Below, piece after piece: positions 52,160-60,840 of a stretch of 64,000 nucleotides of DNA. The translations under genes and the position numbers were made by a program. Within the stretch, counting starts at the first letter, position 1, and each line of letters begins with the position of its first letter. The DNA is from Sphingomonas populi (GTDB taxonomy: Bacteria > Pseudomonadota > Alphaproteobacteria > Sphingomonadales > Sphingomonadaceae), in the NCBI RefSeq assembly GCF_004208535.1, contig NZ_SGIS01000006.1:113977-177976 (forward strand), written 5' to 3'. Under the pieces are notes generated by a model, which worked only from the letters and a program-made list of their open reading frames with translations, was not told where the DNA came from and ran no database searches.

Positions 52160-53158
52160 CTACTTAATCCGCAACCGCACCCGCCAGGTGTTGAGGAAGG
52201 TCGTATTGCCGCGGCACACATCCATCTGCGCCTGCTCGATTAGCCGGAACAATGTGCCGTCCCAAAGGAAGTGCTGCGAGACGCCGCAATCCCCGTCCCG
52301 CGCCTTGCGGGCGTAGCTGTAGAGCGAGCCATTGGCGTAGCTCCCGTTGGTGACACGCGGCACCCGCGTCCACCCGCCAAGCCCCGGCGTCGCATCGAGC
52401 CGCGCCGGCTTGGCGACGCCCTTGTCGAGCAGGAACACCGCCTCGGTCGGGTTGTCGCCCGTCGTCCGGCACGGCACCAGCACGACGTTGCGCAGATGGT
52501 CGAGCGAATGGACCTGCGCCTTGACGGTGCCGCGCGCGACGGGACATTTGGCGCGCCGCCGTAACGCCTTGATCCGCGCCTGCGTCAACACCGGCGGATG
52601 CCCGACCGGCCGCACCACGGGCACGATCGGCAGCACCGGCGCGGCCGGCACCGCGCTCTCCGGCTTGCGCCCGCGCGCGATCGCCGCCGTTACGGTGCCC
52701 GCGCGGCCCTGCACAGTGTCCATATACCGCAACGCATCGTCGAGCCCGTCGGACGAAATCCGCGCCAGCTCGCGCCCCGTGCCGTCGATCACCGCGATGC
52801 GCCGCGCACCGGGCAGCGCCGCAGCGACGGCGCGCGCGGTCGATCCCTCGATCGTCGCCCCGTCCGGCGTGGCGCGGAACGCGCCGCCGACCTGCTCGCC
52901 GCCGATCTCGATCGCGAACGGATCTTCGTCGGTGCGCGCGGTCAGCCACAATTTCCAGCGGCCCGGCGACCCCGCCTCGCGCATCACCGTGAACACTTCG
53001 CTCGGCGCCGCGCCTTCGGGATCGAGCGTGGTCAGCGTGCAGCGGTTGGCGTTGTCGCACGCCACCGCCCAGTCGCCGAAAGTCGTGAACGGACCGGGCT
53101 TGACCGGCGCCGCCGCCACGGGAAGCGCCGCCGTTAATAGGAGCGCGAGAGCAGACAT
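52160..53158 (-). CDS. DUF1176-family exported protein
   Basis: A 332-residue periplasmic protein: signal peptide (1-17, AAP), two related beta-rich DUF1176 regions with GDWAVACDNANRCTLTTLD at the start of the mature part and paired Cys later (CPVARG, VPCR, GDCGVSQ, DVCRG). The function is unknown. ATG 53158 has AAGGGG at 9-bp spacing; ATG 53176 is an in-frame alternative. It converges on egtD with a 3-bp gap. Confidence 0.88.
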   Translation of the reverse strand: MSALALLLTAALPVAAAPVKPGPFTTFGDWAVACDNANRCTLTTLDPEGAAPSEVFTVMREAGSPGRWKLWLTARTDEDPFAIEIGGEQVGGAFRATPDGATIEGSTARAVAAALPGARRIAVIDGTGRELARISSDGLDDALRYMDTVQGRAGTVTAAIARGRKPESAVPAAPVLPIVPVVRPVGHPPVLTQARIKALRRRAKCPVARGTVKAQVHSLDHLRNVVLVPCRTTGDNPTEAVFLLDKGVAKPARLDATPGLGGWTRVPRVTNGSYANGSLYSYARKARDGDCGVSQHFLWDGTLFRLIEQAQMDVCRGNTTFLNTWRVRLRIK

Positions 53159-53244
53159 CGGTACAGGCCCCTTCATAGCGGCTGGCAGGTCGGCGAAATG
53201 CCGCTAAAGCGTGCGCGAGGATTTCTTAGGCAAAGGGCCGGACG

Positions 53245-54114
53245 ATGCAAGCAGTGGGTGTGATCGGCGCAGGCCAGATGGGTGCGGGGATCGCGCAGGT
53301 TTCGGCGCAGGCCGGTTACCGCGTGTTGCTGAGCGACGTCTCGCGCGAGCGCGCCGAGGCCGGCAAAGCGGGCATCGCCAAGGCGCTCGACCGGCTCGTC
53401 ACCAAGGAGAAGATCACGGGTGACGCGCGCGATGCCGCCCTCGCGCTGATCGAACCCGTCGAAGGCGTCGCCGCGATGGGCGATTGCGCGCTGGTGATCG
53501 AAGCGGCGACCGAGCGCGAGGAGATCAAGCGTGCGATCTTCGCCGATGTCGGCAAGGTGCTCGGCCCGCAAGCGATCCTCGCCTCGAACACCTCGTCGAT
53601 CCCGATCACGCGGCTGGCGCAGGCCTCGCCCGATCCGGCGCGCTTCGTCGGCGTGCATTTCTTCAATCCGGTGCCGGTGATGGGGCTGATCGAGCTGATC
53701 CGCGGCCTCGCCACCTCGGACGCGACCGTGGAGACCGTCGAGGCGTATGCGCAGTCGCTCGGCAAGCAGGTGGTTCGCGCCAACGACGCGCCGGGCTTCA
53801 TCGTCAACCGCGTGCTGATGCCGATGCTCAACGAAGCGTGCTTCGCGCTCGGCGAGGGCGTGGCGACCGTGCGCGACATCGATCTCGGCTGCCAGCTCGG
53901 CCTCAATCACCCGATGGGGCCACTGACGCTCGCCGATTTCATCGGGCTCGACACCTGCCTGGAGATCTGCCGCGTGCTCCACACCAGCACCGGCGACCCC
54001 AAGTTCCGCCCGGCGCCGCTCCTCGTGAAATATGTCGAAGCCGGCTGGTTCGGCCGCAAGACCAAGCGCGGCTTCTACGACTATACCGGCCCCGAGCCGG
54101 TGCCGACGCGCTGA
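53245..54114 (+). CDS. 3-hydroxybutyryl-CoA dehydrogenase
   Basis: This 289-residue NAD(P)-dependent enzyme interconverts acetoacetyl-CoA and 3-hydroxybutyryl-CoA. It has the Rossmann motif GAGQMGAGIAQ, the catalytic region ASNTSSIPIT, GVHFFNPVPVM with active-site His, and the C-terminal NHPMGPLTLADFIGLD. The ribosome site is AAGGGCCGG. It stands alone; thiolase and PHA genes are not in the window. Confidence 0.95.
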   Translation: MQAVGVIGAGQMGAGIAQVSAQAGYRVLLSDVSRERAEAGKAGIAKALDRLVTKEKITGDARDAALALIEPVEGVAAMGDCALVIEAATEREEIKRAIFADVGKVLGPQAILASNTSSIPITRLAQASPDPARFVGVHFFNPVPVMGLIELIRGLATSDATVETVEAYAQSLGKQVVRANDAPGFIVNRVLMPMLNEACFALGEGVATVRDIDLGCQLGLNHPMGPLTLADFIGLDTCLEICRVLHTSTGDPKFRPAPLLVKYVEAGWFGRKTKRGFYDYTGPEPVPTR

Positions 54115-54176
54115 CCCGGCTCGCGCCGCGCGCTGCGCGGTGGTAGGAACGGGCGATGCACCGACCCGCCGCGATC

Positions 54177-54205
54177 TTGCTAGACGTGTTATATTCTTGT
54201 AATAC
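54177..54205 (+). promoter_or_regulatory. Sigma70-like promoter of the PBP1A-type gene
   Basis: TTGCTA (54177-54182), a 17-bp spacer and TAATAC (54200-54205) in an AT-rich island lie 37 bp upstream of the ATG at 54242. Confidence 0.55.
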
Positions 54206-54241
54206 ACACTCCGGTCTTATCGGCGGGCCGGCGGAGTGAGT

Positions 54242-56353
54242 ATGCGGCATTTTCCCTTTGGTTCGGCGAACGACGGCGACCCGCCGTTCGAGCTGACCGG
54301 CGGCATGCCGCCGCCGCGCGACGGTCGCGACCCGTATGGCCGCCGCGCGCCCGAGCCTGAGCAGGATGACGACTTCGACGACGATGACGACGCTGCGGCA
54401 CCGCGCCGCCGCATCGCCTGGGGCCGTTGGATCATGCGCGGGCTGGGCGCGCTGGTGATCGTGTTCGTGCTGCTGGTCGGCTGGCTCGCCATCACCGCGC
54501 CGCTGTCCAAATCGCTTCAGCCGCCGTTGCCGCCGAGCGTCACATTGCTCGCCGAGGATGGCACGCCGATCGCGCGGCGCGGTGCGATCATCGGCGCGCC
54601 GGTCGATGCGGCGAAGCTGCCGAAAAACGTAACCAACGCCTTTATCGCGATCGAGGATCGGCGCTTCCGCACGCATTGGGGGATCGATCCGCGCGGTATC
54701 CTGCGCGCGATGTTCCACAATATCGGGCGCGGCGGCTTACGCGAGGGCGGCAGCACGATCACGCAGCAGCTCGCCAAGAACGCCTTCCTCGATTCGGATC
54801 GCACCGCCGCGCGGAAAATCCGTGAGGTGATGATCGCGTTCTGGCTAGAAGCATGGCTGAGCAAGGACCAGATTCTGTCGCGGTATTTGTCGAACGTCTA
54901 TTTCGGCGACAACGTCTATGGCCTGCGCGCTGCGGCGAAGCATTATTTCAACCGCGATCCCGAGGATCTGTCGATCGGCCAGGCCGCGATGATGGCCGGG
55001 CTGGTCAAGGCGCCGTCGCGGCTGGCGCCGACCGGCAACCTCAAGGGCGCGCGCGACCGGCAGAAGCTCGTCGTCCGCGCGATGGCCGACGCCGGGCTGA
55101 TCGACAAAGCCACCGCCGCCGATGTCGGCCCGGCGCGGCTTTCCGCCAGCCGGATCAAACCGCTGCCCGACGGCACCTATTTCGCCGACTGGGTGCTGCC
55201 CGACGCGCGCGACCGCGCCGGCGAGATCGTTACCGAGACAACGGTCCGCACCACGCTCGATCGCCGGCTGCAACGCATGGCCGAGCGTGCGGTCGCGCAT
55301 GCCGGCCTCAAGACCGCGCAGGTCGCGCTGGTAGCGATGCGACCGGACGGTCGCGTCGTCGCGATGGTGGGCGGCAAGAATTACGCCGCCAGCCCGTTCA
55401 ACCGCGCGACCCAAGCGCGGCGCCAGCCCGGCTCCGCCTTCAAGCTGTTCGTCTACCTCGCGGCGATGCGCGCAGGCCTTACACCCGATTCGATGATCGC
55501 CGACGAACCCGTCACGATCGGCGACTGGAGCCCGAAGAACAGCGATGGCCGCTACGAGGGGCAGATCACGCTGCGCCACGCCTTCGCCAAATCGAGCAAC
55601 GTGGCGGCGGCGCGGCTGATCCAGAAGGTCGGCGTCGCGCAGGTCATCAAGGCGGCGCGTGACCTCGGCATCTCGACGCCGATCCCCAATGAGGCGACGA
55701 TCGCGCTCGGCACCTCGACCGTGTCGCTGCTCGAACTCACCGCCGCTTATGCCGGCATCGCCGCCGAGAATTATCCGGTGCGCCCGCGCGGGCTGGAAGC
55801 CGAACCCGAGGAGCATCACTGGTATGACGGGCTGACCGGCGGCACCCATGCGCTGACCCGTACCGAGCGCGACGAGATGCTCGACCTGCTCTCCGCCTCG
55901 GCCGAGACCGGCACCGGGCGGCGCGCGGCGCTGTCGATCAAGACCTTTGGCAAGACCGGCACCACGCAGGACAATCGCGACGCCCTGTTCATGGGCTTCG
56001 CCGACGATCTCGTCGTCGGCGTGTGGGTCGGCAATGACGACAACACGCCCAATCCCGGCCTGTCGGGCGGCGGCGTACCGGCGCGGGTGTGGCGCGAGTT
56101 CATGACACAGGCGCTCGGCGTAAGTGCAGCGATCCCGCCCGAGGCGATCCCGGCGACGGTCGATCCCGATGCGCTCGATGACAGCGACAATACGGTGCTG
56201 CCGGTCGGCGGTGATATCGAAGGGATGGGGCTGCACCTGCATGTCGGGCGCGACGGGAGCATTTCGCTTGGCGGCGAGAACCGCGACGATCGCGGCCGCC
56301 CGCCGCGACCCGACGAACCGCGCGACGACGAGCCTTATCGGGATGACCAGTAA
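54242..56353 (+). CDS. PBP1A-type bifunctional peptidoglycan synthase
   Basis: A 703-residue murein polymerase. An acidic cytoplasmic N-terminus (about 1-60) precedes one membrane helix (about 65-88), a GT51 glycosyltransferase (EDRRFRTHWGIDPRG; STITQQLAKN) and a transpeptidase domain with the active-site motifs SAFK, SSN and KTGT. The C-terminal tail is charged and Gly/Arg/Asp-rich. ATG 54242 has GGAG at 5-bp spacing; the GTG at 54236 coincides with the site. It builds glycan strands and cross-links them. Confidence 0.94.
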   Translation: MRHFPFGSANDGDPPFELTGGMPPPRDGRDPYGRRAPEPEQDDDFDDDDDAAAPRRRIAWGRWIMRGLGALVIVFVLLVGWLAITAPLSKSLQPPLPPSVTLLAEDGTPIARRGAIIGAPVDAAKLPKNVTNAFIAIEDRRFRTHWGIDPRGILRAMFHNIGRGGLREGGSTITQQLAKNAFLDSDRTAARKIREVMIAFWLEAWLSKDQILSRYLSNVYFGDNVYGLRAAAKHYFNRDPEDLSIGQAAMMAGLVKAPSRLAPTGNLKGARDRQKLVVRAMADAGLIDKATAADVGPARLSASRIKPLPDGTYFADWVLPDARDRAGEIVTETTVRTTLDRRLQRMAERAVAHAGLKTAQVALVAMRPDGRVVAMVGGKNYAASPFNRATQARRQPGSAFKLFVYLAAMRAGLTPDSMIADEPVTIGDWSPKNSDGRYEGQITLRHAFAKSSNVAAARLIQKVGVAQVIKAARDLGISTPIPNEATIALGTSTVSLLELTAAYAGIAAENYPVRPRGLEAEPEEHHWYDGLTGGTHALTRTERDEMLDLLSASAETGTGRRAALSIKTFGKTGTTQDNRDALFMGFADDLVVGVWVGNDDNTPNPGLSGGGVPARVWREFMTQALGVSAAIPPEAIPATVDPDALDDSDNTVLPVGGDIEGMGLHLHVGRDGSISLGGENRDDRGRPPRPDEPRDDEPYRDDQ

Positions 56354-56395
56354 CGCGGGTTGACGCTTGCCGACGATCCACCGCAAGGCACGATC

Positions 56396-57400
56396 ATGCG
56401 CTTCTTTTCCGACAATGCCGCCCCGGTCCATCCCGCCGTGTTCGCCGCGATGGCCGCGCACAACACGCTCGACACCGCCTATGACGGCGATGCGCTGAGC
56501 CGCAGCCTCGATGCGCGCTTCTCGGCGCTGTTCGAGACCGAGGTGCGCGCGCTTTGGGTGCCCTCGGGCACCGCCGCCAATTGCCTCGCGCTGGCGGCGC
56601 TGTGCCCGCCGTTCGGCGGCGTGGTGTGCCACCGCGACGCGCATATCCAGAACGACGAATGCGGCGCCCCCGAATTCTACACCCACGGCGCCAAGCTGAT
56701 GATCGGCGAGGGCGACGGCGCCAAGCTGACCCCCGACAGCATCCGCGCGGTGATCGACATCATCGCCAACGACGTCCACCGCGTCCAGCCGCACGCCATC
56801 TCGATCACCAACGCGACCGAGTACGGGATGGTTTACATGCCCGCCGAAGTCGCCGCGATCGGCGCACTCGCGCGCGAACGCGGGCTTGCGCTCCACATGG
56901 ACGGCGCGCGCTTCGCCAATGCGGTCGCGCATCTCGGCTGCGCGCCCGCCGACCTGACGTGGCGCGCCGGGGTCGACGCGCTCAGCTTCGGCTTCATCAA
57001 GAACGGCGGGATGACGGCCGAGGCGCTGATCTTCTTCAAGCCTGACCTCGCCGCCGACACGCTGCGCCGCCGCAAGCGCGCCGGCCTGCTGCTGTCGAAG
57101 GGGCGCTATCTCGCCGCGCAGATCGTCGCACTGCTGGAGGACAATCTGTGGATCACCAACGGCGCCGCCGCCAACGCCGCCGCGCGTGCGCTCGCTGAGG
57201 CAGGCGGGGCACGGCTGGTCTATCCGGTCGAGGCGAACGAGGTGTTCCTGCGCGTCACGCCCGAAGAAGCGGCCGGGCTGCGCGCGCTCGGCTTCGACTT
57301 CTACGATTGGGCGCCGGGCGAGATCCGGCTGGTGACATCGTGGAACCACACCATCGAACAGGTGCGTCCGCTCGCCGAGGCGATCGCCGCGCTTCCATAA
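56396..57400 (+). CDS. Threonine aldolase-type PLP enzyme
   Basis: A 334-residue fold-type I PLP enzyme of the low-specificity L-threonine aldolase family, cleaving beta-hydroxy amino acids to glycine and an aldehyde. It has FFSDNAAPVHPAV, the cofactor segment HMDGARFANA and the Schiff-base Lys in FGFIKNGGM (the family usually has TKN). ATG 56396 has an AAGG site. Confidence 0.92.
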   Translation: MRFFSDNAAPVHPAVFAAMAAHNTLDTAYDGDALSRSLDARFSALFETEVRALWVPSGTAANCLALAALCPPFGGVVCHRDAHIQNDECGAPEFYTHGAKLMIGEGDGAKLTPDSIRAVIDIIANDVHRVQPHAISITNATEYGMVYMPAEVAAIGALARERGLALHMDGARFANAVAHLGCAPADLTWRAGVDALSFGFIKNGGMTAEALIFFKPDLAADTLRRRKRAGLLLSKGRYLAAQIVALLEDNLWITNGAAANAAARALAEAGGARLVYPVEANEVFLRVTPEEAAGLRALGFDFYDWAPGEIRLVTSWNHTIEQVRPLAEAIAALP

Positions 57401-57466
57401 GTCCCGCTTGTGACGCGATAAGCAGATCGCGCTTGCCGGCACCGGCTACCGCGATACTGCTGGCTT

Positions 57467-58381
57467 ATGACACCCGCCCCGCCTCCGGCTACCCGCCTGT
57501 CCGTGCTGATCCCGTTCGCGATCGTCACGATGATCTGGGGGTCGACCTGGCTGGTCATTCGCGGCCAATTGGGCGTGGTGCCGCCGGGCTGGTCGGTCTG
57601 CTACCGCTTCACCATCGCCGCGCTGACGATGCTGGCCTATACGCGCATCCGCGGCGAGCGGATCGCGCTCGATGCGCGCGGCTGGGGCTTTGCCGCGATG
57701 CTGGGGCTGTTCCAGTTCTGCCTCAATTTCAACTTCATCTACCGCGCCGAACAGTATGTCACCTCGGGGCTGGTCGCGGTGGTGTTCGCGTTGCTGCTGT
57801 TGCCGAATGCGCTGTTCGGGAGACTCCTGCTCGGCCAGCGGCTCGGGCGGCAATTGCTGCTCGGCTCGGCGGTGGCGATCGGCGGGATCGCCTTGCTGTT
57901 CCTCCACGAAGCGCGAGTCGATCCGCATGGACCGATGCAGGCGCTGACCGGAATCGCACTGACGCTGGCCGGCACGCTCGCCGCTTCGGTCGGCAATGTC
58001 ATGCAGGGCACGCAATCGGCCAAGCGCTATCCGATGCTGCCGATGGTCGCGGCGTCGATGCTGCTCGGTGCGATCATCAACGGCGCGTTCGCCTGGGCCA
58101 CCTATGGCCCGCCGGTGATTACCCCGACGCCGGCCTATCTGGCGGCAACGCTCTACCTCGGCATGGTCGCCTCCGCGCTGGCCTTCCCGCTCTATTACGG
58201 CGTGATCCGCGCGATCGGCCCGGCCAAGGCCGCGTATTCAAGCGTGCTGGTGCCGGTGATCGCGATGACGCTTTCGACGCTGTTCGAAGGCTATCGCTGG
58301 TCTGAACTGTCGATGGCGGGCGGTGCGCTGGTGATCGTCGGGCTGCTCATCGCGCTGACCGAGCGCAAGCCGGCGCGGTAA
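57467..58381 (+). CDS. EamA/DMT-family transporter
   Basis: A 304-residue membrane protein with ten predicted helices in two EamA repeats (IWGSTWLVIRGQLG, ...YSSVLVPVIAMTLSTLFEGYRW). Such permeases export metabolites or amino acids; the substrate is unknown. Its last 91 bp overlap the opposing gene at 58291-59118 in a convergent arrangement. Confidence 0.92.
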   Translation: MTPAPPPATRLSVLIPFAIVTMIWGSTWLVIRGQLGVVPPGWSVCYRFTIAALTMLAYTRIRGERIALDARGWGFAAMLGLFQFCLNFNFIYRAEQYVTSGLVAVVFALLLLPNALFGRLLLGQRLGRQLLLGSAVAIGGIALLFLHEARVDPHGPMQALTGIALTLAGTLAASVGNVMQGTQSAKRYPMLPMVAASMLLGAIINGAFAWATYGPPVITPTPAYLAATLYLGMVASALAFPLYYGVIRAIGPAKAAYSSVLVPVIAMTLSTLFEGYRWSELSMAGGALVIVGLLIALTERKPAR

Positions 58382-59118
58382 TCGGGGTAGCGCGGGCGCC
58401 AGCCGAGCAGCCGCTTGGCCTTGGTCGTCGCGATCCGCCGATTCTCGGCATAGAAGCCGCGCGCCATCGACGACAGTCCGTCGAGCGCGACCAATGGCGG
58501 CAGCGGCAGGCCGAGTAGGCGTGCCGCGAAAGCGACGACATCGTCATGACTGGCGGGAAGATCATCGGCGAGGTTGTACGCGCCCGCCGCCGCACCAAAG
58601 CCGGCGATCACGCCGGTGACGATGTCCTCGACATGCACGCGACTGAAAACTTGGCCCGTGAGGCCGGTGCGGTGCGCGGTGCCGGCGGCGACGCGATCGA
58701 GCGACGAGCGACCGGGGCCGTAGATGCCGGGCAAGCGGAACACCCGCGCGCCGAGCGCCAGCCACGCCGCATCGGCGGCGGCGCGGGCGGTGCGACGCCC
58801 GGTGCCGGTCGGCGCGGTTTCATCGACCCACGCACCGGCGGCGTCGCCGTACACGCCGGTGGAGGAAAGGTAGCCGAGCCACGCGTCGCCGTCCCGCAGC
58901 GCATTGCCATAGTACGCCAGCACCGGATCGCGCTCGTCAACCGGGGGAACCGACGACAGGATATGCGTCGCCGTCGCCAGTTCGCGCCGCACCGCCTCGG
59001 CATCGTCGAAATCGACCGTACCACCGCGCCCGCTCCCCGCGACATGCCACCCCTCGCCGCGCAGCCGCGTCGCCAGCGCCTGCCCGGTGTAGCCAAGCCC
59101 GAAGACGAACAGCCGCAT
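58291..59118 (-). CDS. NAD(P)-dependent SDR-type epimerase-like protein
   Basis: A 275-residue Rossmann-fold protein with N-terminal FGLGYTGQALATRL (GxGxxG type), a central LSSTGVYGD with active-site-like Tyr, and RLPGIYGPGR. It resembles extended SDR proteins of the YeeZ type with unknown substrate. ATG 59118 is 1 bp from the stop of the peptidase gene. The C-terminal 30 residues are encoded opposite the end of the EamA gene. Confidence 0.88.
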   Translation of the reverse strand: MRLFVFGLGYTGQALATRLRGEGWHVAGSGRGGTVDFDDAEAVRRELATATHILSSVPPVDERDPVLAYYGNALRDGDAWLGYLSSTGVYGDAAGAWVDETAPTGTGRRTARAAADAAWLALGARVFRLPGIYGPGRSSLDRVAAGTAHRTGLTGQVFSRVHVEDIVTGVIAGFGAAAGAYNLADDLPASHDDVVAFAARLLGLPLPPLVALDGLSSMARGFYAENRRIATTKAKRLLGWRPRYPDYRAGLRSVSAMSSPTITSAPPAIDSSDQR

Positions 59119-59119
59119 G

Positions 59120-60754
59120 CTATTTCGCGCCCGGCCCGCCGTAGAGCAGGCCGAAGAAATCGCCCTTGGTCCAGCGCGGCCGTTCGGGGGCATCGGCAAT
59201 CGCGCGGGTGATCGCATAATTGGCGGCGACGAAGCGCAGCCCCTGCGCCCAGTCTATCGGCTGCGAAAGGTCATCCGACGGCTGGTGGTAGCGGTGCTTC
59301 ATGAAATCTTCGAACGCCGCCTTGCCCGGCCCGGCCTGCCCCGGCCACAGGAACACCGAGGGAATGCCCTGTTGAACGAAACGGTAATGGTCCGATCGCA
59401 CGAAGAACCCCTCGCCCGGATCGGGATCGGGTGACATGGTGACGCCGAGCGCCGCCACCGCCCGCGCGACGATCGGCCCGAGCGTCGAGCGATCCGCGCC
59501 GAACACGGTCATGTCCTGAAACGGATAGGACAGGATCGGCATGTCGAAATTCACGTCGGCGACAATCCGCGACACGGGCACCGATGGGTGGCGCGCAAAA
59601 TAATCGGAGCCGACCATCCCCTCCTCCTCGGCGGTGACGGCGAGGAACAGGATCGAGCGGCGCGTCGGCATGTCGCTGGTGCGGAAGCGCTTTGCCGCCT
59701 CGATCAGCGCGGCGATGCCGACGGCATTGTCCTGCGCGCCGTTGTAGATCGCATCGCCGTTGACCGGCAGCCCGATGCCGAGATGGTCGAGATGCGCCGA
59801 CAGCACCACAACTTCACGCGACAGCGCCGGATCGGTGCCGGGCAGCAACCCGGCGACATTGTAGCTTTCGAGCGGTTCGGACAGAGTCTTGAGCGCGGCG
59901 GTCAGGATCGAGGGCAGTTGCTCGGCCTTGAACAGCGCGGTCGGATCGTCCGCGCGCGGCGCGATCTTCTCCCACGGGGTCCGCGCCCGTGCGAACAGCT
60001 TGGCCGCGCCAGCACCGCTGACGGTGGCGATCAGCGGCACGCCGGCGACCTGCCCGGTGCCGTCGGGATAGGCCCAGGTCATGCGCGACCGGTCCCACCG
60101 CGCCTCGCTGACGCTACCGGGTTCGATCATGATCGCCGCCACCGCGCCATGATCGGCGGCGATCGCGGTGCGGCTGGCGGGGCTGGCGAAGTGCGCGCGC
60201 TCCTCGTTCTGCATGTTCGCGGGCGTCTCGGCGAGGAAGGCGACGACCTTGCCGCGCACGTCGACCCCGGCATAATCGTCGCGCTTGTACTTGGGCGCGA
60301 CGATGCCCTGGCCAACGAACACCACCGGCGCATCGAGCGCGAACACCGGCTTGCCAGGCACCGCGCCAGGCACGAAATCCTTGCCGAACACCAGCGGCGT
60401 CGGCGCGCCGCCCTTTGCGGTCAACACCAGATCACCATGATCGGCCGGTTGGTAGCGCAGCAACGGCACGCTCTGGAGATACCCGCCCTTGTCCCCCGCC
60501 GGTCGCAATCCGGCGGCGAAGAAGCGCGCGGCGACATATTCGGCGGCGATGCGATATTCGGGGGTTCCGGCCTCGCGCCCGCGCAACGCGTCCGAGGCGA
60601 GGAACATCACATGCGCCTTCATCGCCGCCTGATCATCGGGAAGCTGGACCGGAGACGGCGCGGCGGCCTGCGCCGTGTCGGCAGCCCGGACCGCGCCCGG
60701 CGCCCCGAGCGCCAGCGCTACCGCCGCCATCAATCTACCCACGCCTGTACCCAT
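59120..60754 (-). CDS. M28-family zinc metallopeptidase with PA domain
   Basis: A 544-residue exported peptidase: signal peptide (1-24), an M28 core interrupted by a PA insert (about 110-250), and zinc ligands in SAHLDHLG, QDNAVG, TAEEEG (catalytic Glu pair), DVNFDMP and KHRYHQPSDD. It is a periplasmic aminopeptidase-like enzyme. ATG 60754 fits the signal peptide. It lies divergent from pepN, suggesting a peptide-use locus. Confidence 0.92.
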   Translation of the reverse strand: MGTGVGRLMAAVALALGAPGAVRAADTAQAAAPSPVQLPDDQAAMKAHVMFLASDALRGREAGTPEYRIAAEYVAARFFAAGLRPAGDKGGYLQSVPLLRYQPADHGDLVLTAKGGAPTPLVFGKDFVPGAVPGKPVFALDAPVVFVGQGIVAPKYKRDDYAGVDVRGKVVAFLAETPANMQNEERAHFASPASRTAIAADHGAVAAIMIEPGSVSEARWDRSRMTWAYPDGTGQVAGVPLIATVSGAGAAKLFARARTPWEKIAPRADDPTALFKAEQLPSILTAALKTLSEPLESYNVAGLLPGTDPALSREVVVLSAHLDHLGIGLPVNGDAIYNGAQDNAVGIAALIEAAKRFRTSDMPTRRSILFLAVTAEEEGMVGSDYFARHPSVPVSRIVADVNFDMPILSYPFQDMTVFGADRSTLGPIVARAVAALGVTMSPDPDPGEGFFVRSDHYRFVQQGIPSVFLWPGQAGPGKAAFEDFMKHRYHQPSDDLSQPIDWAQGLRFVAANYAITRAIADAPERPRWTKGDFFGLLYGGPGAK

Positions 60755-60840
60755 GCGATGCGCGGTATCACGCCGGCAGACCCCAAGCAAAGCCGGCGAT
60801 TTGTGTGGCACGGCGCAGGTCGCCCGCTTACATCCTCAGC

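Noticed and set aside
54845..57442. Open frame of 865 codons on the minus strand
   Set aside because: Antisense to the PBP1A-type and threonine aldolase genes, both with full catalytic motifs.
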